DNA of 64,000 nucleotides, taken from assembly GCF_900116425.1 (NCBI RefSeq), contig NZ_FPAS01000001.1, positions 806,001 to 870,000 on the forward strand, given 5' to 3'. The position numbers and the translations under genes were made by a program. Source of the stretch: Lishizhenia tianjinensis (GTDB lineage: Bacteria > Bacteroidota > Bacteroidia > Flavobacteriales_D > Crocinitomicaceae). The notes under the pieces are model-generated. The model was not told the DNA's origin, did no database searches, and saw nothing but the letters and a program-made list of their open reading frames with translations. Below are positions 33,802 to 42,541 of this stretch, in pieces; the first letter of the stretch is position 1; each line of letters opens with the position of its first letter.

Positions 33802-33850
33802 AATCCCTGCGGGATCACAAGAAGGCTTTCAAATTGGAAGCCTTTTTTTT
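33802..33850 (+). repeat. tRNA-3'-end-like direct repeat plus terminator, copy 2
   Basis: The same 19-mer (33802-33820) is again followed by a terminator hairpin, AAGGCTT (33822-33828) with AAGCCTT (33837-33843) and T8. The two copies are 173 bp apart. Confidence 0.6.
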
Positions 33851-33878
33851 GGCTTAATATATTAAACGCAAAAAAAAC

Positions 33879-33934
33879 AGTATTGAGTGTGAGTAGGGAG
33901 TAATGAGTATAATACTCGATTTACTCTCAATACT
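33879..33934. repeat. Imperfect inverted repeat
   Basis: AGTATTGAGTGTGAGTA (33879-33895) is complementary, with a 4-base interruption, to TACTCTCAATACT (33922-33934). Part of it resembles the GAGTAGAGAGTAATGAG segment of element C. Confidence 0.5.
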
Positions 33935-34373
33935 CACTCTCCACCTCACACTGCTCTCCCCCTATTCATTCTCTATTCAATAGATCTGAACTAGACCTAA
34001 ATAATTTCAAATCATAAAAGAGCTTTCCTCCTCTACCCTCACTCTAGATAATGCACAATTGAAAATATTATTCAACTATATTTTTAGTAGATAAATATTT
34101 TATTATCTTAGAGCTCAGACGACGAACCCTTATTATTTACCGCAACTTCCGATTTATCTAACCTACCGTTTGCTTTTCTTACTTTAAGCTACTTTCTCTT
34201 ATCGTAAATGGCCTACAGGAATTGTAAAAAATGACAAAGGTCTAGTAAGGGAATACTTCGTCATTTTGCCTTTGCAAATTCTGAGTGAATCAAAAAATTA
34301 TTTTATACCTTACCCTAAAGAAATTTACTCGAATTCAAATAGATTAGATTTTGTATATCGTAACATTGACTGT
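33935..34373. other. AT/CT-rich gap before the TPR-kinase gene
   Basis: About 440 bases without a credible gene. Expected to hold the promoter of the kinase gene; TTAGATTTTG near 34344 is a near match to the -10 consensus. Nothing else recognised. Confidence 0.35.
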
Positions 34374-36224
34374 ATGACCAACAAAACAAGCTCGTTCAAC
34401 CTATTTTTCACACTTCTACTCCTACTTTCCACCTCCTTATCTTTTGGACAAGATCAATTCTTTTCAAAACTAGATAGCCTAAATGCGGCCAATAATGACC
34501 TTGAATACATCAAAGAACTCCACCGTTTAAACGACAATTACAACTTTGAAGATGAACCGCTTGTACATTTAAAGATCTACGTAAAAATGGTTCAATATTA
34601 CAGGCTACATGAATATTCCAAAGACTCCATTATTAAATATTATCAGGCAGGTAAACAACTAGCTACCCAAGAAAACAACCAGGAATTTCTCTGCAATTTG
34701 GAATTTCTTTATGGTTCTTACCTAATAGATGAAGGTCAGTTTGACAAAGCCTTGGAGGTGATGAACGCCGTACGCCCCGTCATAGAAAAAGAACAATATG
34801 AGTTTTTGCCCCACCTGTATGACTCTTACGCCAAACTTTACTACCTCACCAACAACCCGGAAAAAGCCTTTGATTATTTAAAGATAGAAGCGGCTATTTT
34901 CAAACAAAGAAATGACATACCCAATACGAGATCCACCTACAACAACTTAGGCATTTTGTATTCGGTTAGCGCCAAATACGATTCAGCCTTATACTATCAC
35001 CAAATTTCAGAAGAAATCAACAAACAAGTTAAAGACACCTTTAACCTAATCAAAACCTATTCTAATATTGCCAACCTTTACCTACAACAACAGGATCTCG
35101 AAAAAGCAGATAGTGTGTTTCGATTGGCCCTAGATATAAGTTCGAACAATGCTAACAATGAACTCATCATCAACTATGTAGATGTTTTGATTGATAAAAA
35201 AGAATACAAACTCGCAGAAGAACTACTTATTGATGAATTGAAGAAAATCCCTGCTACTTATTTACAAAAGGATTTGTACAGGCAGTTAATGGCCGTAAAT
35301 AAGGCCAAGGGTGATTATCAACAGGCTTTGACTTACAGTGAAAAGCTCCGTGAAGTATCTGAAATTATTCTAGATGAAACAAAAATTAAAGCCATAGAAA
35401 GACTAACCGTGGAGTTTGAAACAGAACAAAAAGAACAAGAAATTGCTAATCTTCATATATTAACCAACAATCAACAGCTTGAACTTTCGAGAAGCAGATT
35501 ATTGATCATCATTTCTATAACCCTTTTAGTGGTCGTTATCCTTGTGTTTTTACTCTTTTACAGAACTAAATCCTACCAAACAAAATTGAACCAATTGGTT
35601 ATGGAACAAAAACTGTTGCGCTCAAAAATGAATCCTCATTTCATCTTTAACTCCCTTTCCAATATACAAACTAACATACTGAAAGGTGAAAAAGAAGTCG
35701 CCATTAAATATTTGGCCAAATTTGCCAAGTTACTCCGTTACAACCTCGAACACTCAACCCATGATTCACTGAATTTCTCGGATGAAATGAAAAGTATTGA
35801 GGATTACCTGGACATGCAAAATTTACGCTTAAATGGGGCCTTAACCTACCTTATTGAAAAAGATGAATCCTTAGAAATGGAAGAGCTCAAAATTCCTGGG
35901 ATGATGATACAACCCATAGTGGAGAATAGTTTAGAGCATGGTTTAGAGGGACATGAGCATCCTAAAATTTGGATAAAAATTAAAGACGAAGACGAAAGAT
36001 TAATCATAACCGTAGAAGACAATGGCGTTGGTTTAAGCAAAACCCTTCAAAAGCAAAACCCCAATAAAAAATCTTTTGCCAGTGATATTCTTAAAAGACG
36101 ACTTGCAATATTGAGTAAAAAATTAAACTTAGAATTAACTTATCACATTGAAGATAAGAAAAATGAGCATGGAGAAACCACAGGGGCAATGGCTACTTTG
36201 ATTTTACCAGTTTTAAATTTATAG
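34374..36224 (+). CDS. TPR-containing LytS-type sensor histidine kinase, 616 aa
   Basis: The ATG at 34374 yields a signal peptide (ending LSFGQ near residue 25); 36 extra upstream residues in frame would hide it. Residues ~60-350 are tetratricopeptide repeats (TRSTYNNLGILYSVSAKYDS; KTYSNIANLYLQQQDLEKA) in the periplasm. A transmembrane helix near 377-397 leads to a coiled coil and the LytS-type H-box KMNPHFIFNSLSNIQTN near 418, followed by an HATPase with EDNGVGLS near 548. Such kinases normally pair with a LytTR response regulator, and none is in the window, so it is an orphan here. TPR-LytS kinases are frequent in Bacteroidota. Confidence 0.85.
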   Translation: MTNKTSSFNLFFTLLLLLSTSLSFGQDQFFSKLDSLNAANNDLEYIKELHRLNDNYNFEDEPLVHLKIYVKMVQYYRLHEYSKDSIIKYYQAGKQLATQENNQEFLCNLEFLYGSYLIDEGQFDKALEVMNAVRPVIEKEQYEFLPHLYDSYAKLYYLTNNPEKAFDYLKIEAAIFKQRNDIPNTRSTYNNLGILYSVSAKYDSALYYHQISEEINKQVKDTFNLIKTYSNIANLYLQQQDLEKADSVFRLALDISSNNANNELIINYVDVLIDKKEYKLAEELLIDELKKIPATYLQKDLYRQLMAVNKAKGDYQQALTYSEKLREVSEIILDETKIKAIERLTVEFETEQKEQEIANLHILTNNQQLELSRSRLLIIISITLLVVVILVFLLFYRTKSYQTKLNQLVMEQKLLRSKMNPHFIFNSLSNIQTNILKGEKEVAIKYLAKFAKLLRYNLEHSTHDSLNFSDEMKSIEDYLDMQNLRLNGALTYLIEKDESLEMEELKIPGMMIQPIVENSLEHGLEGHEHPKIWIKIKDEDERLIITVEDNGVGLSKTLQKQNPNKKSFASDILKRRLAILSKKLNLELTYHIEDKKNEHGETTGAMATLILPVLNL

Positions 36225-36335
36225 TCCTAAAACACTCCTTTTTAGAAGCGATGATAAATTATCCCTAAAAGCAAAATTTAAATTCATATATTCGCTATTC
36301 ACCCCGCAAAAATTATTTACCATAAACTTATTCTC

Positions 36336-36938
36336 ATGAAAATTTGGAACAAAATAAAATGGGTCTCTGGAGTAGTACTAGTTTTTGCAATTGTATTAGC
36401 CACCAATTTAATAGACAGAGACAACTTTAGTAAACTAAGGCAATCTACAACAACAATCTACAAGGATAGAATTGTAGCCAGTGACATACTTTTTGATCTC
36501 TCTCACCTTATTCAACAAAAAAAGCTGACCCTTGCAACGGCAGATACCAATTTGTTTAAGCGCAGTAATGCGACGTTAAGCGATAGTATCCAAGCATTGT
36601 TATCCAACTATGAACAAACCAAGTTAACGGATAAAGAAGCTGGTATTTTCAACAGTTTGAAAGGCCAATTAATTAGTTTTGAAGAACTAGAAAACGATTA
36701 TTTTACCGGAGATATAGACAAGGAGGCTTTTGTTCAATTGATTGCAGGTATTGATGAAAACCTGTACAAACTCTCGAAGGTTCAGCTCTACGAGGGTAAA
36801 CTTCAAATGTTAAAGAGCAATAAGGCCATGGAGTCGGTTGAACTATTTACCCAAATAGAAATCATTTTCTTAGTAATTGCAGGTATACTCATACAGGTTA
36901 TCATCTTATATACGCCTAAATCCAAAAGGAAATTTTAA
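36336..36938 (+). CDS. Two-helix membrane sensor protein with four-helix-bundle domain, 200 aa
   Basis: An N-terminal TM helix (residues ~9-26) and a C-terminal TM helix (~172-190, QIEIIFLVIAGILIQVIIL) enclose a helical periplasmic domain like the 4HB_MCP sensor domain (YKDRIVASDILFDLSHLIQQ...). No signalling domain follows the second helix, so it must act through a partner. The NtrB-like kinase gene starts 60 bases downstream and has no membrane segment; the two may form a split transmembrane sensor (inference). Confidence 0.7.
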   Translation: MKIWNKIKWVSGVVLVFAIVLATNLIDRDNFSKLRQSTTTIYKDRIVASDILFDLSHLIQQKKLTLATADTNLFKRSNATLSDSIQALLSNYEQTKLTDKEAGIFNSLKGQLISFEELENDYFTGDIDKEAFVQLIAGIDENLYKLSKVQLYEGKLQMLKSNKAMESVELFTQIEIIFLVIAGILIQVIILYTPKSKRKF

Positions 36939-36998
36939 CCACCATAGACCTATACCTAACTACTAGGATATTTTACTTGTGGACAAAACAAAATTTCT

Positions 36999-38090
36999 AT
37001 GGACTTTACCAGCAGTCAACTTTCCATCAATTTAGCCGAACGTGTTAAAGAACTAGAATGTCTTTACAATATTTCGCGCATAGTACGTACAAAGAAACAC
37101 TCGTTGGACGTTGCTCTTGACCTTATTTTACAGGAAATTCCCAAAGGATGGCAATTTCCTGAACACATGGCGGCCTATTTAAAATACGGTCCCAATACTA
37201 TAGGTACAGCACCAACAGATGGCAATTACCAATCGGTATACTTGCAAATCACCAACGATTTAAACGGGGAACTGTATGTCTATTTTAAAAGTTCTCCCAA
37301 CAACATGCACAACGTTTACTTTTTAAGGGAAGAACAAGCTTTGTTGAATCAAATCGGCAATGAAGTAGCAAGTTTAATAGAGTTGAATGTGAACCTTCAA
37401 AAGGAAAAACTCATTCAAGAAAAAATGCGTAGTTCTGATCGTTTAAAACTACTTTCAGAACTCACAGCCGGCGTTGCTCATGAGCTCAATACACCCTTGG
37501 GAAATATTTTGGGGTACTCCGAATTATTGTTGCAATCAGAGGTTAATGCACAACAAGAACACGATTTAAATAAGGTGATTAAATCTGTAAAACACGCCAG
37601 AGAAATCGTTAAGAAACTAATGTTTTTTTCCTGCGAGATGCCTTCTCAATTTAAACCTACGGCCCTTAATCCTCTGATTACGGAATGTGTGGATTTATTA
37701 CGTATACAACTCAAGGAAAAGGATATTCGCGTTAAATTCAATTTACAAGAAAATATACCCGACTTACGTTTGGATCCTGTTCAATTTACGCAGGTGATAT
37801 TTAACCTTTTACTCAATGCCATTAATGCGCTAGATAAGAAAGGAGAAATTACCATTTCCACGCAACAATCGCAGCAAGAAATTCGACTCAAAATAGAGGA
37901 TAACGGCAAGGGAATTCCCGAAAATGAACTCCCCTTTTTGTTCAGGCCCTTTTATACAAAAAACACCAATACTGGAATGGGCTTAGGTTTGGCAGTAACC
38001 CATGGAATTGTGCAGGCACACGGCGGTAGTATACAAGTAGAATCTACCTTAGGAAAAGGAAGTTCATTCATCATTTTATTAAAAGCTTAG
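36999..38090 (+). CDS. Cytoplasmic histidine kinase, NtrB-like, 363 aa
   Basis: Residues ~10-140 look like a GAF-type sensor domain (LYNISRIVRTKKHSLDVALDL). HisKA with the H-box TAGVAHELNTPLGNILGYS near residue 157-175, the N-box FNLLLNAINALD near 269, G1 DNGKGIP near 301 and G2 GMGLGLAV near 326 show a complete kinase. It lacks membrane segments. The response regulator gene follows 2 bases after the stop, so they form a cognate NtrB/NtrC-type pair; the signal is unknown. Confidence 0.88.
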   Translation: MDFTSSQLSINLAERVKELECLYNISRIVRTKKHSLDVALDLILQEIPKGWQFPEHMAAYLKYGPNTIGTAPTDGNYQSVYLQITNDLNGELYVYFKSSPNNMHNVYFLREEQALLNQIGNEVASLIELNVNLQKEKLIQEKMRSSDRLKLLSELTAGVAHELNTPLGNILGYSELLLQSEVNAQQEHDLNKVIKSVKHAREIVKKLMFFSCEMPSQFKPTALNPLITECVDLLRIQLKEKDIRVKFNLQENIPDLRLDPVQFTQVIFNLLLNAINALDKKGEITISTQQSQQEIRLKIEDNGKGIPENELPFLFRPFYTKNTNTGMGLGLAVTHGIVQAHGGSIQVESTLGKGSSFIILLKA

Positions 38091-38092
38091 GC

Positions 38093-39412
38093 ATGAAAAA
38101 CTCACCCTCCATACTCATTGTAGACGATTCGAGAGACATGCTCGAACTACTGCGCAGACAACTCGAAAGTTTTCATTTAATTCCTATTGTTTCGGATAAT
38201 GTTATAGATGCAATAGAAATTCTAGAAACCACACAAATTGATGTATTGATTACCGATATCAATATGCCTGAAGTGAGTGGAGAACAGCTCATTCGTTACG
38301 CCAGTGAACATTTCACCAAACTCCCCATACTCGTCATTTCTGGATATCCCAATTTAGAAACAGCCGTTAATGTGATGAAACTCGGTGCGTTGGAATATTT
38401 GGTAAAACCCTTTTCATCGGATGAATTAAAAGAAGCTGTATTTTCTTTGTTACCTGAAGAAACGCTAAAGGAAGAGAAAACACAAATTACAGCTCAGAAC
38501 TCGTTTCAAGGCATAATTGGCTCTTCTCCTAAAATGCAGGAACTCTTTAAAACCATAGAACGCACCAAATCCAACAAAGCTACCATACTCATCTCAGGTG
38601 AAAGCGGAACGGGAAAGGAATTAATTGCCCGTGCCATTCATTACAACAGTGATTTTTCTGCTTCCCCTTTCGTTCCGGTAAATTGTGGCGCCATACCAGA
38701 TAATTTAATAGAAAGTGAATTATTTGGTCATGTTAAAGGGAGTTTCACAGGAGCCATTGCCGATAGAGTTGGATTTTTTCAAGCGGCTCATACCGGTACC
38801 TTATTTTTAGATGAAATCAGTAATACTTCGCAAGAATTACAAGCAAAATTATTACGTGTTATTCAAGAAAAAGAAGTCACAAGGATTGGGGATACCAAGG
38901 CCAAGAAGATAGACTTAAGAATTATTACTGCCAGTAACGTAAACCTTCAAAACCTCATCGATAAAGGGCAGTTTAGAGAAGATTTGTATTACAGGCTTAA
39001 CGTCATTTCCTTAAATATCCCTCCACTAAGAGAACGAAATGGTGACATTAAACCTTTGGTAAATTTCTTCAATAAAAAATACAGTAAGGAGTTCAATAAG
39101 AAGCCTTTAAAAATAGCTCCAAGGGTTTACACCACTTTTGAGAATTACAGCTGGCCAGGAAACGTGCGAGAATTGGAAAACCTCATCCAACGCTTGGTTG
39201 TCATGCATGATGATGCTATAGGTTTAGACGAAATTCCGCAACACATCAAAACTCAAATCGATACGCTACCGGAGAAGGACAGCTTTGAAACGTTGAAAGA
39301 ACACGAAATTAAATACATTAAACGCGTTTTGTTGCATTGTGATAATAACAAAACTAAGGCAGCACAAATATTAGATATTGATAGAAAAACGCTGCGCGAA
39401 AAACTAAAGTAA
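38093..39412 (+). CDS. NtrC-family sigma-54-dependent response regulator, 439 aa
   Basis: Receiver domain: acidic DD near residues 10-11, phosphoacceptor Asp in ITDINMPEVSG near 54, Lys in LVKPFS near 103. The AAA+ domain has Walker A GESGTGKE near 169, the sigma-54 contact loop as GSFTGA near 216 (usual GAFTGA with Ala to Ser), and Walker B LFLDEIS. The C-terminus is a Fis-type HTH (KTKAAQILDIDRKTLREKL). It would activate sigma-54 promoters when phosphorylated by the adjacent kinase. A sigma-54-like promoter lies 140 bases after its stop, upstream of the Cys-rich/glutamate dehydrogenase genes, making these a likely target. Confidence 0.92.
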   Translation: MKNSPSILIVDDSRDMLELLRRQLESFHLIPIVSDNVIDAIEILETTQIDVLITDINMPEVSGEQLIRYASEHFTKLPILVISGYPNLETAVNVMKLGALEYLVKPFSSDELKEAVFSLLPEETLKEEKTQITAQNSFQGIIGSSPKMQELFKTIERTKSNKATILISGESGTGKELIARAIHYNSDFSASPFVPVNCGAIPDNLIESELFGHVKGSFTGAIADRVGFFQAAHTGTLFLDEISNTSQELQAKLLRVIQEKEVTRIGDTKAKKIDLRIITASNVNLQNLIDKGQFREDLYYRLNVISLNIPPLRERNGDIKPLVNFFNKKYSKEFNKKPLKIAPRVYTTFENYSWPGNVRELENLIQRLVVMHDDAIGLDEIPQHIKTQIDTLPEKDSFETLKEHEIKYIKRVLLHCDNNKTKAAQILDIDRKTLREKLK

Positions 39413-39432
39413 TAGGTGAGTAATTCTGTACC

Positions 39433-39461
39433 AAACCGGGGAAATACTCCCCGGTTTTTTT
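39433..39461 (+). terminator. Intrinsic terminator after the NtrC-like gene
   Basis: AAACCGGGG (39433-39441) pairs perfectly with CCCCGGTTT (39449-39457), followed by further T. It separates the regulator from the sigma-54 promoter at 39552. Confidence 0.88.
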
Positions 39462-39551
39462 ATTCATTTTTTTGACCTTTAAAAATCAACAAAATCACTA
39501 AACCTTTATTACCAATGCCTTACATCGAAACTACCCCTTCCCCACTTGTTT

Positions 39552-39567
39552 TGGCACCCAACTTGAC
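39552..39567 (+). promoter_or_regulatory. Sigma-54-type promoter (-24/-12)
   Basis: TGGCAC (39552-39557), a 5-base spacer and TTGAC (39563-39567) match the consensus TGGCAC-N5-TTGCW except for one base in the -12 box. Spacing is exact. It lies 20 bases before the ATG at 39588 and just downstream of a gene for a sigma-54 activator. Confidence 0.7.
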
Positions 39568-39587
39568 TATAGGTGGAAAAACATAAA

Positions 39588-39839
39588 ATGGAAACTATTC
39601 TTTGCAGCAATTGCGCACACAGTTTGGCTTGTATCCATGAGGCTGAACAGAACAGAATTCAACGGTTGAATTGTGAATTACATGAGTCGCTTGATAGCGG
39701 GGTGAATCGAACAAGTACTCTACAAATTACAACTCCAACTCCTAGAATTTCTGATCTCTGTTCACTTTGTGATTTTCAGGCCAACTGTTCGCTTAGAGGT
39801 GGAAATGAATTCATTTTTTACTGTGAAGAATACCAATAA
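39588..39839 (+). CDS. Small Cys-rich protein, 83 aa
   Basis: The protein has Cys in CSNCAHSLACIHE at the start and CSLCDFQANCSLRGG at the end, that is two C-x2-C / C-x5-6-C clusters plus His, and a short linker; a metal site (zinc or Fe-S) is likely. No family is recognised; similar short proteins are found next to glutamate dehydrogenase genes in some Flavobacteriia (recollection, not checked). ATG 39588 is preferred over the GTG at 39573. The stop overlaps the glutamate dehydrogenase start by one base, so the two are coupled and both under the sigma-54-like promoter. Confidence 0.65.
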   Translation: METILCSNCAHSLACIHEAEQNRIQRLNCELHESLDSGVNRTSTLQITTPTPRISDLCSLCDFQANCSLRGGNEFIFYCEEYQ

Positions 39840-41140
39840 TGATAAATCCTATAAACATGGAAGTGATGAAAAGCGCAGTCCCAAAGAAGGGAATGTATGA
39901 AAATGTTTTGCGTCAATTTAATGAAGCTGCTGACATTGTAAAATTAGATGCTGGTATCCGTAAAATCTTGATGAATACCAACAATGAGATACTCGTGAAT
40001 TTCCCTGTGAAATTAGACGATGGAACTGTGGAAGTTTTTAAGGGATACAGGGTACAGCACAACAACGCCTTAGGTCCATACAAAGGAGGTTTGAGATACC
40101 ACCCTACTGTAGACATAGACGCTGCCAGAGCTTTGGCCATTTGGATGACTTGGAAATCTGCCCTTGTAGGTTTGCCTTACGGAGGCGGTAAAGGAGGAAT
40201 TCAAATCGATCCCAACCAATATTCAAATTCTGAATTGGAAAGAATTACTCGAAGATTTACCTATGCCTTAGGAGATAATATAGGACCAGACATAGATATA
40301 CCTGCACCCGACGTGAACACCAATGCTAAAATCATGGCATGGATAGCAGATACCTACTGTTCGATTAAGTCGCCTACGGTACGTCAAATTAACATGCACG
40401 TGGTAACGGGAAAACCAGTTGGGTCTGGAGGTTTGGTTGGACGTGACAGAGCTACAGGATTCGGTGTTGTAAAAAACATCAAACTATGGGCAGCCTTAAA
40501 TAAGGTTGATTTAAAAGGGAAAACTTTCATCGTTCAAGGATTTGGAAATGTAGGTTACTGGGCTTCTCACTTCTTAGCCTTAGAAGGTGCGAAACTAATT
40601 GCCGTACAAGATGCAAGTGCAACTTTATACAACAAAGAAGGTTTAGATCCTGAAGCTTTGAACGCCCATGCAACGCAAAACAAAGGTCAAGTTCAAGGCT
40701 TTGAAAATGCAAGTGTATTGGAGGCTCAAGACTTCTTTGGAATAGAGTGTGACATCATCATTCCCGCAGCCTTAGGTAATCAAATTACGATAGAGAACTG
40801 TCATGAAATAAAAGCCCAAGTAATCGCTGAAGGAGCTAACGGTCCTACAACCATAGATGCCGAAAGAGAATTACTAAGTCGAGGAATTACCATCATACCA
40901 GACATCCTTTGTAATTCAGGAGGTGTGATAGGAAGTTACTACGAGTGGCTACAAAACAAGCGTAGTGAAAACTGGAAGTTAGATACGGTTTTAGAAATGA
41001 TAGCCGATAAATTAGAAACTGCCTTCCAGCACATGCTAGAAAAATCAGAAGAATACAAAGTGAATTGGAGAGTGGGAGCCTACGCGGTTGCCCTTACCAA
41101 ACTAGAACAAACGTACAAAGAAAGAGGGGTATTCCCATAG
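39839..41140 (+). CDS. gdhA: Glutamate dehydrogenase (Glu/Leu/Phe/Val family), 433 aa
   Basis: Catalyses the reversible amination of 2-oxoglutarate to glutamate with NAD(P)H. Visible: KGGLRYHP with substrate-binding Lys near residue 82, the PYGGGKGGI loop near 115, the catalytic-Asp region IPAPDVNTN near 165, and a Rossmann GFGNVGYWAS near 238. Length is normal for hexameric GDH. First large gene of a run with pntAA-pntAB-pntB, which suggests that NADPH made by the transhydrogenase feeds ammonia assimilation (inference). Cofactor preference cannot be fixed by eye. Confidence 0.93.
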   Translation: MINPINMEVMKSAVPKKGMYENVLRQFNEAADIVKLDAGIRKILMNTNNEILVNFPVKLDDGTVEVFKGYRVQHNNALGPYKGGLRYHPTVDIDAARALAIWMTWKSALVGLPYGGGKGGIQIDPNQYSNSELERITRRFTYALGDNIGPDIDIPAPDVNTNAKIMAWIADTYCSIKSPTVRQINMHVVTGKPVGSGGLVGRDRATGFGVVKNIKLWAALNKVDLKGKTFIVQGFGNVGYWASHFLALEGAKLIAVQDASATLYNKEGLDPEALNAHATQNKGQVQGFENASVLEAQDFFGIECDIIIPAALGNQITIENCHEIKAQVIAEGANGPTTIDAERELLSRGITIIPDILCNSGGVIGSYYEWLQNKRSENWKLDTVLEMIADKLETAFQHMLEKSEEYKVNWRVGAYAVALTKLEQTYKERGVFP

Positions 41141-41142
41141 GT

Positions 41143-42231
41143 ATGAAATCCATAGCTTTATTAAAAGAAAAGGATGACCGTAACATAGTAGCATTATCGC
41201 CAGCGAACGTGAAAGCGCTGGCGGTAAACTACACGGTTATGATAGAAAGCGGAGCTGGCCTAAAAGCTGGTTTCACCGATGATGAGTATGCCCATCATGG
41301 CGGACATATAATTGAAAACAAAGAAAAGCTTTTAGCAAATGCAGATATACTTATTTCCTATGCTGCAGAGATACCTGTAAACAGTTTTACAGAAGCTAAT
41401 ATGGTTATTGGTTGTTACCATGTATTGGATGGTTTAGATGACTTTAGCTTTTACAAAAAGAAACTAGAATTCTACAGTTTGGATCTTTTACCAAGAACTA
41501 CGCTAGCGCAATCTATGGATGTATTGTCTAGCCTAGCCTCTCTCGCAGGATACCAAGCAGTAATAGAAGGATTAAACAAAGTCAAAAAAGTAGCACCTAT
41601 GATAGCCGGTGCCGGGGGAACGCTTCAACCCATGCATGTACTGGTGTTAGGCGTAGGTGTTGCTGGCTTACAAGCTATAGCCACAGCCAAGAGAATGGGT
41701 GCTGTAGTTTCTGCCTTTGATGTGAGAAAACAAACCCAACTAGAAGTGGAAAGTTTAGGGGCGAAATTCATAGAAATTGAAGGAGCCAAAGAAGACCAAG
41801 AAAGTGGTGGTTACGCCATAGAACAAGGCGAAGACTTTAATCAAATGGTACAAGATACCATAGCTAAGAATTGTGAGCACATAGATGTCATTATTACTAC
41901 AGCAAGAATTCCGGGTAGAAAGGCACCTATCCTCATTAATGAAGCAGCCCTTAAAGCACTCAAAAAAGACAGCATAATTATCGATTTAGCAGCAAGTACG
42001 GGAGGTAACGTAATACAGCAAGATATCTCTAAACATTATGCGCTGGTATCGAATTCCGAGTTATTCGATCAACTTGCGTATTCGTCCTCCCTACTCTTGG
42101 GCAATAACATTTGCAATTTCCTCAAACACTGGGAAAAGCAAGCAGACAAAGATGAAAAAGACGACATTCTCAAAGGTGCCTTAGTGGCCAAAGGGGGTCA
42201 AATTGTTCACCCAAGACTAATACAAAACTAA
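41143..42231 (+). CDS. pntAA: NAD(P) transhydrogenase subunit alpha part 1 (PntAA), 362 aa
   Basis: NAD(H)-binding dI subunit of the proton-translocating transhydrogenase. It has the alanine-dehydrogenase/PNT N-terminal domain (MIESGAGLKAGFTDDEY) and the Rossmann motif VLGVGVAGLQAIATAKRMGA with DVR at the end of strand 2 (residues ~168-193), then the TARIPGRKAPILI segment. Start at ATG 41143, 2 bases after the gdhA stop. The membrane part is encoded separately (next gene), the usual three-subunit arrangement of many bacteria. Confidence 0.93.
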   Translation: MKSIALLKEKDDRNIVALSPANVKALAVNYTVMIESGAGLKAGFTDDEYAHHGGHIIENKEKLLANADILISYAAEIPVNSFTEANMVIGCYHVLDGLDDFSFYKKKLEFYSLDLLPRTTLAQSMDVLSSLASLAGYQAVIEGLNKVKKVAPMIAGAGGTLQPMHVLVLGVGVAGLQAIATAKRMGAVVSAFDVRKQTQLEVESLGAKFIEIEGAKEDQESGGYAIEQGEDFNQMVQDTIAKNCEHIDVIITTARIPGRKAPILINEAALKALKKDSIIIDLAASTGGNVIQQDISKHYALVSNSELFDQLAYSSSLLLGNNICNFLKHWEKQADKDEKDDILKGALVAKGGQIVHPRLIQN

Positions 42232-42232
42232 A

Positions 42233-42541
42233 ATGGAATTCTCATTCAATTTATCTCCCATAGATGGCTTATACACTGTCTTGCTTTGTATACTCATAGG
42301 TATAGAAGTGATACGCAATGTACCCGCAATTTTACATACGCCGCTGATGTCCGGTTCCAATGCCATTAGTGGTATCATCATTATTGGAGGTATACTTCAA
42401 CTCATGCAATACGATCCGGCATTTGACGCGCGCACAATAATTTCAAGCATAGGTGTCCTTATTGGAACAATCAACGTTTCTGGGGGCTTTTTTGTTACCC
42501 ACCGCATGCTCAAAATGTTCAAACCAAAAAAAATTAAATAG
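42233..42541 (+). CDS. pntAB: NAD(P) transhydrogenase subunit alpha part 2 (PntAB), 102 aa
   Basis: Small membrane subunit with three hydrophobic helices and the conserved TPLMSGSNAISGIIIIGG segment (residues ~37-54). Together with the PntB membrane domain it forms the proton channel. One base after pntAA and directly followed by pntB. Confidence 0.93.
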   Translation: MEFSFNLSPIDGLYTVLLCILIGIEVIRNVPAILHTPLMSGSNAISGIIIIGGILQLMQYDPAFDARTIISSIGVLIGTINVSGGFFVTHRMLKMFKPKKIK

